Part shown: positions 30,904 through 37,420 of the stretch, piece after piece | How the letters are laid out: every line of letters starts with the position of its first letter | How positions within the stretch are numbered: position 1 is the first letter of the stretch | NCBI RefSeq assembly: GCF_905200055.1 | Contig: NZ_CAJKIS010000023.1 | Span: 1-37,420, forward strand | Direction of reading: 5' to 3' | Length of the DNA stretch: 37,420 bases | Source of the DNA: an uncultured Fusobacterium sp. | GTDB lineage: Bacteria > Fusobacteriota > Fusobacteriia > Fusobacteriales > Fusobacteriaceae | Made by a program: the position numbers and the translations under genes | The notes under the pieces: model-generated | What the model was told of the DNA's origin: nothing | What the model saw: the letters and a program-made list of their open reading frames with translations, nothing else | Database searches by the model: none

Positions 30904-31677
30904 TTAATCTAATTCTTGAGTTCCTCCACCATTCACAAAGATAATTTGTCCACTTGTCCAACTTGAAGCAGGGCTAGCAAAATATAGAACTGCATCAGCT
31001 ATATCCTCAGCTTCTCCCAATCTTTTTATAGGTGTTTTAGCCAACATCTTTTGCTCTATCTCTGGTGTTAATACTGTTCCTAAAGCTCTTGTTTTAATTG
31101 CTCCCGGTCCAATAGCATTTACTCTTATTTCTGGTCCTAAATCATAAGCTGCATATTTTGTTAATTGATTGATAGCAGCCTTAGAGCTTCCATATACACT
31201 CATATTATGGCTGACCATATTACTTGCCATAGAGCTAATATTTATAATAGAACCATACCCGTCTTTTCTCATATGTGGAGCACATAGTTTCATCAATGTA
31301 AATACACTAAATACATTTAATTTATAGATAAAAGTGATGTAATCTAAAGTTAATTCTTCTAACTTTTCTTTTCCTCCACCTCCACCTCCAGCATTATTTA
31401 CAAGGATATTAACCTTTCCAAATTGTTTTACAGTTTCATCTACTAAAGCTTTCATATCCTCTTCAACAGTCACATTACATTTAATAGCTAGTCCCTCTGC
31501 TCCTAACTCTTTTACCATAACAACGGTTTCTTGAGCCTTTTCCAAATCCAAGTCACTACAAACTACAGTTGCTCCAGCTTGAGCTAATTTCAAAGCAGAA
31601 GCTCTACCTATTCCATCTCCAGCTCCTGTAATTATAGCTACTTTTCCTTTTAAATTATATTGTTCTGATATTTTCAT
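30904..31677 (-). CDS. short-chain dehydrogenase, 7-alpha-hydroxysteroid dehydrogenase-like
   Basis: This may oxidise the 7-alpha-hydroxyl of bile acids to a 7-oxo group, as 7-alpha-HSDH of E. coli (HdhA) does. The 257 residues have TGAGDGIG at 17-24, D42 in VVCSDLD (the residue giving NAD preference in HdhA), NNAGGGGGG at 94-102, and the catalytic triad S149, Y162, K166. The C-terminal part closely resembles what I recall of HdhA: PGAIKTRALGTVLTPEIEQK, TPIKRLGEAEDIADAVLYFA, SWTSGQI and GGGTQELD. I chose ATG at 31677, nine bases after GGAG; an ATG at 31686 directly abuts that site. Other SDRs share some of these motifs, so substrate identity is not proven. Confidence 0.72.
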   Translation of the reverse strand: MKISEQYNLKGKVAIITGAGDGIGRASALKLAQAGATVVCSDLDLEKAQETVVMVKELGAEGLAIKCNVTVEEDMKALVDETVKQFGKVNILVNNAGGGGGGKEKLEELTLDYITFIYKLNVFSVFTLMKLCAPHMRKDGYGSIINISSMASNMVSHNMSVYGSSKAAINQLTKYAAYDLGPEIRVNAIGPGAIKTRALGTVLTPEIEQKMLAKTPIKRLGEAEDIADAVLYFASPASSWTSGQIIFVNGGGTQELD

Positions 31678-31740
31678 AGAAATCATCTCCTATAATTTTA
31701 TCCTATATATAATATTTACAATGAAAACTGCTCTTTTCTT

Positions 31741-32376
31741 TTATTTTTTATAGAATAAACCTACTCCGTCTCCAAAAGGTAGAAGAACAAAATCTCCATC
31801 TTCTCTATTATATAACGAATCAATAAAACTATCCAATCTTTTTACAATAGTTTTAAATCTCTTAGGATACTCTTTATATAAATACCCTCTAAACATAATA
31901 TTATCAATAAATATTATTCCATTTTTATTTAAAAGTTTGATAGAATCCTCAAAGAAATCCATATAATGCCCTTTAGAAGCATCAATAAAAACAAAATCAA
32001 AATTCTCCTCTATTTTTTTTATCTCTTCTACAGCATCTCCCTTTATAGAAATAATGTTATTTAATCCAGATTTTTTTATATTCTCTTGAGCTTGATTATA
32101 TCTTTCCTCATCAATCTCAATAGTATATAGTTTCCCATCTTGTCCTACTATCTCTTTTGCCATTAAAATCCCAGAGTATCCTATTGCTGTTCCTACTTCT
32201 AATATATTTTTAACTTTATGAGTCTTTACAATAAATTTTAGATATTCAGCAACCTCTTTAGTTACAATAGGCACGTTATTTTCATGTGCAAAATCTTCCA
32301 TCTCCAATATTAAACTATCTTTTTCCTCTATCTTTCCAATTATATAACTATTTGCATCTTTTAACTCTTCTAACAT
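31741..32376 (-). CDS. trmR: SAM-dependent O-methyltransferase, TrmR/YrrM-like
   Basis: This is a metal-dependent methyltransferase of the catechol/caffeoyl-CoA O-methyltransferase fold. The Bacillus member TrmR methylates 5-hydroxyuridine at tRNA position 34. The 211-residue protein shows the SAM site ILEVGTAIGYSGILMA near residue 57, YTIEIDEERYNQAQENI near 83, the metal-binding FVFIDASKGHYMDFFE near 128 and IIFIDNIMFRGYL near 152. It starts within the end of rsmB (seven-base overlap), so the two RNA-modification genes are translationally coupled. That pairing supports a tRNA rather than small-molecule substrate. The symbol is by family resemblance only. Confidence 0.75.
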   Translation of the reverse strand: MLEELKDANSYIIGKIEEKDSLILEMEDFAHENNVPIVTKEVAEYLKFIVKTHKVKNILEVGTAIGYSGILMAKEIVGQDGKLYTIEIDEERYNQAQENIKKSGLNNIISIKGDAVEEIKKIEENFDFVFIDASKGHYMDFFEDSIKLLNKNGIIFIDNIMFRGYLYKEYPKRFKTIVKRLDSFIDSLYNREDGDFVLLPFGDGVGLFYKK

Positions 32377-33677
32377 TTTTCCCTCTTCTTTCTTAATTTA
32401 GCAATATAAAATCCATCTAAAATATCTTCGTGATAATCTATTGTAAATCCTCCAAACTCATCATATGTTCCATTTACATTTTCAGGAATATATAATTCTG
32501 TTGTTTCAAATTCTGGATATTTTTCTAAAAATTTTCCTATATTATCACTGTTTTCTTCTTTTAAAATAGTACATGTACTATAAACTAATTCTCCATCATC
32601 TTTTAAAACTTGAGCTGCTGACTCTAATATTTCAAATTGTAACTTTGATAGCTCTTCAACATTTTCAATATTTTTATTATAAAGAGCCTCTGGTTTTTTT
32701 CTTAATACACCATATCCACTACATGGAGCATCTACAAGTATTTTATCAAATTTTTTACCTTGTTGATTTAATTTTCTAGCATCCATTTTTACAGTTCTAA
32801 CAAAATCTATTCCTAGTTTTTTACAATTTTCTTCTATCAATTTAAGTTTATGAGGATAGATATCTAAGGCTAAAAGTTCTCCTTCATTTTTCATCAATTC
32901 TCCTAAAACTGCTGTTTTACCTCCAGGAGCACTACAAGTATCTAAAACAGACTCATTTGATTTAGGGTTCAGATTTTTAGCTGATAAATATGATGAAGCA
33001 TCTTGAACAATTATTTTTCCATATTTAAACTCATCACTATATAATAAAATTCCAGATTCTAAATAGTATACTGTATCAACTTTTTTTACAATATTTATAT
33101 TTAAACTTTCTAAAAGTTTTTCAAACTCCTCTTCACTATATTTTAAAGTGTTTACTCTAAAACTAATATATGGAATTTTTTTCAAAGACTCTAAAAATAG
33201 ATTTGCTTCCTCTTTGTATTCTTGTTTAATTTTATCATAAAACCATCTAGGATAAGAAAGTAAGATATCCTCTTTATCATTTTCTTTTAATTCTAAAATA
33301 TCATTTTCCAATTCACGAATATAGCTACGTAAAACCCCATTAACAAATTTTCCAACAGGAACTCCAAATTTTTTCTTTGCTAGTTCAGTAGCTTCCCATA
33401 CAACACCTTTATCATCACTTTTCATAAAAGCAATTTGATACATAGATATTCTAAGAATATTTCTTATCCAATCTTTTTTTATACTTGAAGTTCTTTTGTC
33501 TATCTCATAATCAAGAAATATTTTTTTTCTAATTACTCCATAAAAAAGTTCAGTTATAAATCCCTTTTCTTTTTTATTCAAATCATTTTGCTTAAAATAT
33601 TCATTCAATGCTATATTGGAGTATTTTCCATTTTCAACTTCTTTTATAAGCCCTATAACTCTTTGCTTAATATTCAT
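32370..33677 (-). CDS. rsmB: 16S rRNA (cytosine-967-C5)-methyltransferase
   Basis: The enzyme methylates C967 of 16S rRNA. The 435-residue protein has an N-terminal NusB-like RNA-binding domain (about 1-135) and a C-terminal SAM methyltransferase domain. The latter has VQDASSYL, the SAM loop DTCSAPGGKTAVLGE near 245, LALDIYPHKLKLIEENC, the first catalytic Cys motif DAPCSGYGVLRKKPE near 315 and the second, VYSTCTILKEEN, near 365. Both cysteines are therefore in place. GGAGG precedes ATG. It is the first gene of the pair with trmR. Confidence 0.92.
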   Translation of the reverse strand: MNIKQRVIGLIKEVENGKYSNIALNEYFKQNDLNKKEKGFITELFYGVIRKKIFLDYEIDKRTSSIKKDWIRNILRISMYQIAFMKSDDKGVVWEATELAKKKFGVPVGKFVNGVLRSYIRELENDILELKENDKEDILLSYPRWFYDKIKQEYKEEANLFLESLKKIPYISFRVNTLKYSEEEFEKLLESLNINIVKKVDTVYYLESGILLYSDEFKYGKIIVQDASSYLSAKNLNPKSNESVLDTCSAPGGKTAVLGELMKNEGELLALDIYPHKLKLIEENCKKLGIDFVRTVKMDARKLNQQGKKFDKILVDAPCSGYGVLRKKPEALYNKNIENVEELSKLQFEILESAAQVLKDDGELVYSTCTILKEENSDNIGKFLEKYPEFETTELYIPENVNGTYDEFGGFTIDYHEDILDGFYIAKLRKKREKC

Positions 33678-33850
33678 TTTCTCCTCCTATACTCTTCACT
33701 ATCTAAATTATTATACAATATTTAATAGATAAATAAAAGTTATCATTTACAAAATGGTGTAATTTTTTTGTAAACAAATATTGCCTTTTTTTTAATAAAA
33801 TGTTACCCTAATATATGTAGTTTAAAATTTTATAAAAATGGAGGTGCAAC

Positions 33851-35185
33851 ATGGAAAATATTTTGTCTTATTTAGAAAATAACCAGTTGGCAAAGTTAAA
33901 AGAAGTACTTATTGAAGAAAATCCTGTAGACATAGCGGAGTTATTTGAAGACCTGCCCAAAGATCAATGTCTAAAACTTTTTAGAATACTTCCTAAAGAC
34001 TTAGCTGCTGAAACTTTTTCATATCTTTCTTCAGAGAAACAACAAGAAATTGTAGAAAATATCACTGACGAAGAGATAAAACATATTATTAATGAGATGT
34101 TTATTGATGATACTGTAGACTTTATTGAGGAAATGCCAGCAAATATTGTTGATAAAATTCTTCAAAATACATCTCCTGACACAAGAAAACTTATAAACCA
34201 ATTTCTAAAGTATCCTGAAAACAGTGCTGGTAGTGTAATGACTGTTGAATATGTTTCCCTAAAGAGTGATATGAATATTGGACAAGCTTTAAATCATATT
34301 AAAAAAGTAGGTATTAATAATGAAACCATTGATATCTGTTATGTTATTGATAATCAAAGAAAACTTGTAGGATTTATTTCTTTAAAAAGTCTTATCTTCC
34401 TTGATGATATCATCCCTTTAGTTGATGCAATGGAAACTAATGTTATTAGTGCTACAACAACTGATGACCAAGAGGTAATCGCCTCTCTATTCAGAAAATA
34501 TGACCTTACTTCAATGCCAGTAGTAGATATTGAAGGAAGATTGGTTGGAATTATCACAATTGACGACGTAGTAGACGTTATTGATCAAGAAAATACAGAA
34601 GACTTTCAAAAAATGGCTGCTATGAATCCATCAGATGAGGAATATCTAAAAGAATCTGTTTTCTCTCTTGCTAAACATAGAATTGTTTGGTTGTTAGTTC
34701 TTATGATTTCAGCAACTGCTACAGGAACTATTATTAGAAGATATGAAGAGGTGCTACAATCTGTAGTTATTCTTGCTGCATTTATTCCTATGTTAATGGA
34801 TACAGGGGGAAATGCTGGTTCTCAATCTTCTACACTTATTATTCGTGGAATTGCACTTGGAGAAATTCAATTATCTGATATTGGAAAAATACTTTGGAAA
34901 GAGTTTAGAGTTAGTTTAATTGTTGGAATTACTCTTGCTGTTGTAAACTTTCTAAGAATTTATTATATTGATAAAGCTGGACTTACAATCTCTCTTGTAG
35001 TTTGTGCTAGTCTACTATTTACTGTTGTTATAGCTAAAGTAGTTGGAGGTATACTTCCTATCTTAGCAAAGGCATTTAAACTTGACCCTGCTATAATGGC
35101 AAGTCCTTTAATTACTACAATAGTAGATGCTTGTGCTCTTGTAGTTTACTTTGCTTTATCTACACACTTCTTAAATCTAGCTTAA
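33851..35185 (+). CDS. mgtE: magnesium transporter MgtE
   Basis: MgtE is a Mg2+-gated channel/transporter in the inner membrane. The 444-residue protein has the acidic N domain (about 1-130, with LPKDQCLKLFRILPKDLAAETFSYL), two CBS domains (about 135-255, NSAGSVMTVEYVSL and DLTSMPVVDIEGRLVGIITIDDVVDVI) and five hydrophobic helices (about 275-444). The pore region is MDTGGNAGSQSSTLIIRGIALGE, typical of the family. GGAGGTG precedes ATG. I see no M-box magnesium riboswitch in the 173 bases upstream. Confidence 0.93.
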   Translation: MENILSYLENNQLAKLKEVLIEENPVDIAELFEDLPKDQCLKLFRILPKDLAAETFSYLSSEKQQEIVENITDEEIKHIINEMFIDDTVDFIEEMPANIVDKILQNTSPDTRKLINQFLKYPENSAGSVMTVEYVSLKSDMNIGQALNHIKKVGINNETIDICYVIDNQRKLVGFISLKSLIFLDDIIPLVDAMETNVISATTTDDQEVIASLFRKYDLTSMPVVDIEGRLVGIITIDDVVDVIDQENTEDFQKMAAMNPSDEEYLKESVFSLAKHRIVWLLVLMISATATGTIIRRYEEVLQSVVILAAFIPMLMDTGGNAGSQSSTLIIRGIALGEIQLSDIGKILWKEFRVSLIVGITLAVVNFLRIYYIDKAGLTISLVVCASLLFTVVIAKVVGGILPILAKAFKLDPAIMASPLITTIVDACALVVYFALSTHFLNLA

Positions 35186-35194
35186 AATTTTAAT

Positions 35195-35246
35195 AAACTG
35201 TTGCATTTTAACAATTTGATTTGTTAATTTGTAACAGTTTTTTATT
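35195..35246 (+). terminator. terminator of mgtE
   Basis: AAACTGTT (35195-35202) pairs with AACAGTTT (35233-35240), with an inner TAACAA/TTGTTA stem, and is followed by TTTTATTTT. Confidence 0.7.
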
Positions 35247-35253
35247 TTGCATA

Positions 35254-35284
35254 TTGACATTAAAATCTATTTGTGATATATAAT
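35254..35284 (+). promoter_or_regulatory. promoter of htpG
   Basis: A perfect TTGACA (35254-35259) is followed by TATATA at 17 bases (35277-35282), preceded by TGA, or by TATAAT at 19 bases (35279-35284). Confidence 0.7.
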
Positions 35285-35286
35285 TA

Positions 35287-35313
35287 TTAGCCACAATAGT
35301 TACAGAGTGCTAA
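35287..35313 (+). promoter_or_regulatory. CIRCE-type operator (HrcA site) at htpG
   Basis: The CIRCE consensus is TTAGCACTC, nine bases, GAGTGCTAA. Here the right arm GAGTGCTAA (35305-35313) is perfect, nine bases separate the arms, and the left arm is TTAGCCACA (35287-35295), matching at five of nine. It covers the likely transcription start and reaches the ribosome binding site (GAGGAGGG). Confidence 0.7.
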
Positions 35314-35327
35314 GAGGAGGGTTTAAA

Positions 35328-37148
35328 ATGAGAAAAGAATCAAAAGCTTTTCAAGCTGAAACAAAAGAACTTTTAAATTTAATGATAAATTCTATTTATA
35401 CTAACAAAGAAATTTTTTTAAGAGAACTTATTTCAAACGCTAGTGATGCTATAGATAAATTGAAATTCACAGCTTTAACTAATAGTGAAATATTAGGAGA
35501 AAACAATGAATTTAAAATAACTCTTGTAGTTGATAAAGATAAAAGAGAGATAACTATTACAGATAATGGAATAGGTATGACTTACGATGAAGTAGCTGAA
35601 AATATAGGTACTATTGCAAAATCTGGATCTAAGGCTTTTAAAGAGAAACTTGAAAATGTTTCTAAAGAAGATGTTGATATTATTGGACAATTTGGTGTAG
35701 GTTTTTATTCAGGATTTATGGTAGCAGATACTATGACTATTCTTACTAAATCACCAAATTCTGATAAAGGGGTTAAATGGTACTCTTCAGGAAATGGAGC
35801 TTATGAAATTGAAGAGATAGATAGAGAAGAAAGAGGAACTTCAATAACTCTTACTATAAAAGCTGGTGAAGAGTTTGATACTTTCTTAGAAGATTGGAAA
35901 ATAAAAGAACTTATAAAAAAATATTCTGACTATGTAAGATATCCTATCTATTTTAACAATGAAGTTATTAACTCAACAAAACCTATTTGGAAAACTGATA
36001 AAAATAGTTTAAAAGATGAAGATTACAATGAATTCTACAAAGCTAATTTCCATGATTGGGAAGATCCTATGTTACATCTACACTTAAAAGTTCAAGGAAG
36101 TGTTGAGTATACTGCTCTTTTATACATACCTAAAAAAGCTCCTATGGACTTCTATAGTAAAGATTATAAAAAAGGACTTCAACTTTATACAAAAAATGTA
36201 TTTATCATGGATAAATGTGATGAGCTTATTCCTGAATACTTTAGCTTTATAAAAGGATTAGTAGATTGTGATAACCTTTCATTAAATATTTCAAGAGAAA
36301 TTTTACAACAAAATAGTGAACTTCAAGCAATTTCTAAAAATCTTGAAAAGAAAATAATTAGTGAGCTTGAAAAAATTCTAAAGAAAGATAGAGAAAAATA
36401 TATTGAATTCTGGGAAGCTTTTGGAAGAAATATTAAGTTTAGTATCCATGATATGTTTGGAATGAATAAAGATAAATTACAAAATCTTCTTATTTTCAGA
36501 ACTTCACTTGATGAAAAATACTCTACATTAAAAGAGTATGTTGATCGTATGGGAGAAAGAAAAGAGATTCTTTATGTAGTTGGAGAAGATTTAGCTACTG
36601 TTACTTCTCTTCCAAAAATGGAAACATTAAAAGAAAAAGGAATAGAAGTACTGCTATTAACAGATAGAATTGATGAGTTTGCTCTAAAAACAATGATGGA
36701 ATTTGAAGGTAAAACATTTAAGTCTATCAATGACTCTGATTTTAAAATAGATGATAGTAAAGAAAAAGAGGAAGAGATTAAAAAGTTATCTGAAGATAAT
36801 AGATCTCTACTTGATAAAATAAAAGATACACTTTCTGGAAAAATAGTTGATGTTGAATTGAGCAATGACCTTGGAAAAGGAGCTTCTGCTCTTTTAGCAA
36901 AAGGAAATATCTCACTTGAAATGGAAAAAGTTCTTTCTCAACTTCCAGGAAATGAAGAGGTAAAAGCTGAAAAAATATTAGCTTTAAACCCTGAACATCC
37001 TGTTTTCAAAAAATTACAAACTCTTGAAAATAGTGAAGAATTTAAAGATCTACTTGATGTTCTATATACAGAAGCTTTAATTCTTGAAGGTTTCCAAATA
37101 GAAAATCCAGTTGAATTTATTAAGAAGTTAAATAATTTACTTAAATAA
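35328..37148 (+). CDS. htpG: molecular chaperone HtpG (Hsp90)
   Basis: This is the bacterial Hsp90, an ATP-dependent cytoplasmic chaperone. The 606-residue protein has the N-terminal GHKL ATPase domain: ETKELLNLMINSIYTNKEIF near residue 10, ELISNASDAIDKL (with the catalytic Glu), ITDNGIGMTYDEV near 78 and GQFGVGFYSGFMVA near 118. A middle domain (about 230-430, with NLSLNISREILQQ) and a C-terminal dimerisation domain follow. ATG at 35328 was chosen because GAGGAGGG lies seven bases upstream; a GTG at 35307 is in the CIRCE operator. The gene stands alone between two terminators. Confidence 0.95.
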   Translation: MRKESKAFQAETKELLNLMINSIYTNKEIFLRELISNASDAIDKLKFTALTNSEILGENNEFKITLVVDKDKREITITDNGIGMTYDEVAENIGTIAKSGSKAFKEKLENVSKEDVDIIGQFGVGFYSGFMVADTMTILTKSPNSDKGVKWYSSGNGAYEIEEIDREERGTSITLTIKAGEEFDTFLEDWKIKELIKKYSDYVRYPIYFNNEVINSTKPIWKTDKNSLKDEDYNEFYKANFHDWEDPMLHLHLKVQGSVEYTALLYIPKKAPMDFYSKDYKKGLQLYTKNVFIMDKCDELIPEYFSFIKGLVDCDNLSLNISREILQQNSELQAISKNLEKKIISELEKILKKDREKYIEFWEAFGRNIKFSIHDMFGMNKDKLQNLLIFRTSLDEKYSTLKEYVDRMGERKEILYVVGEDLATVTSLPKMETLKEKGIEVLLLTDRIDEFALKTMMEFEGKTFKSINDSDFKIDDSKEKEEEIKKLSEDNRSLLDKIKDTLSGKIVDVELSNDLGKGASALLAKGNISLEMEKVLSQLPGNEEVKAEKILALNPEHPVFKKLQTLENSEEFKDLLDVLYTEALILEGFQIENPVEFIKKLNNLLK

Positions 37149-37169
37149 AAATAACATTTAATTAATATT

Positions 37170-37206
37170 AAAAGATTGCTTAATTAATTTTAGGCAATCT
37201 TTTTTA
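37170..37206 (+). terminator. terminator of htpG
   Basis: AAAGATTGC (37171-37179) pairs perfectly with GCAATCTTT (37194-37202) and is followed by TTTTATATA. Confidence 0.85.
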
Positions 37207-37220
37207 TATAAAAACTATAA

Positions 37221-37306
37221 TATATCTAACTAAGCTCAATTATCTAGCACATCGCTAGGTTTTGACAAAGTACCTTTGCATTAGCGATTATTAGTCAAGT
37301 TAAGTT
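37221..37306 (-). repeat. module C of the intergenic repeat, copy 4
   Basis: On the minus strand it reads TTAACTTGACTAATAATCGC, with ATCGCTA pairing with TAGCGAT around the invariant palindrome CAAAG-GTA-CTTTG (37278-37266), then GTGCTAGATAATTG and CTTAGTTAGATATA. It keeps the best-paired outer stem of the four copies. Confidence 0.82.
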
Positions 37307-37322
37307 ATCTCTATTTCTTTTA

Positions 37323-37420
37323 AATATCAGCTAAATTCCATGTCAAAGAATAAAGAGAGAGTAAAACTCATCTGACTATGGGTATCGCAGAAGTTCCATT
37401 CTTCCACTTCTGCATCTCAA
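37323..37420 (-). repeat. type B intergenic repeat, cut by the window edge
   Basis: It starts with the terminal inverted repeat AATATCAGCTAAA (37323-37335) and follows the copy at 22147 base by base with about three differences through the first inner hairpin (GCAGAAGT with ACTTCTGC). The core and other end lie outside the window. Confidence 0.85.

Noticed and set aside
32573..32779. Plus-strand frame opposite rsmB
   Set aside because: A shadow of the well-supported rsmB gene; no ribosome binding site and no recognisable product. The same reasoning removes the other opposite-strand frames at 2455, 6195, 10484, 12093, 18826, 34354, 35493 and 36572.
33678..33850. Magnesium riboswitch upstream of mgtE
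   Set aside because: The gap is short, AT-rich and without the paired elements of an M-box that I could recognise.

Overview
The window looks like chromosome from a Fusobacterium-type anaerobe, most likely a gut member of the genus. The evidence is indirect. The DNA is very AT-rich with A/T-ending codons. Most genes have strong GGAGG ribosome binding sites. The gene set includes an oxygen-sensitive hybrid cluster protein, an [FeFe]-hydrogenase maturase (HydE) and a giant 2-hydroxyacyl-CoA-dehydratase-activase-like protein. I could not run a search, so the genus is an inference.

Layout. 1-204: end of a repeat unit and the dnaN terminator. 205-3614 (minus): an AarF/UbiB-like kinase homologue with an altered catalytic loop, then the polyamine-binding lipoprotein gene potD running into the sliding clamp gene dnaN. 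3755-5049 (plus): SpoU-type RNA methyltransferase and a Nudix hydrolase, overlapping by one base. 5076-5316: repeat unit. 5328-8307: EamA transporter, M15-type lipoprotein peptidase, hydE and a pheB-like ACT protein. 8443-11626: a nitrosative-stress module of hcp, a Crp/Fnr regulator (HcpR-like) and a ferredoxin-like gene, with two matching palindromic operators. 11687-15186 (minus): uracil permease, hotdog thioesterase, a small membrane protein, thiamine pyrophosphokinase and an exported DNase-I-fold protein. 15345-21922 (plus): HAD phosphatase, a small exported unknown, the 1411-residue activase-like protein and a class V aminotransferase. 22046-22370: repeat unit. 22487-27338 (minus): MORN-variant repeat protein, SGNH hydrolase, and the operon lysophospholipid-acyltransferase-like / metG / galU. 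27494-27765: repeat unit. 27820-33677: DEAD-box helicase with a long leader, azlCD, a 7-alpha-hydroxysteroid-dehydrogenase-like SDR, trmR-like and rsmB. 33851-37148: mgtE and htpG, the latter with a CIRCE-type operator. 37221-37420: start of another repeat unit.

Two things stand out. First, a modular, non-coding, foldback repeat family occurs at least five times in intergenic gaps. A terminal-inverted-repeat module of type A or type B is joined to a common module C. Types A and B differ in sequence and ends but share a 24-bp core near the middle of the foldback, always in the same orientation relative to C. Second, the hcp locus has the operators GTTGCATAAGCAAC and GTTGCAAAAGCAAC placed at exactly the same distance from two -10 boxes, as expected for activation from about -41.5. 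The first of these also covers the -35 region of the regulator's own promoter.

Most other genes are housekeeping. Start codons were reassigned for several genes where the longest open frame begins with a TTG or GTG lying in or upstream of the Shine-Dalgarno sequence; the reasons are in each entry.
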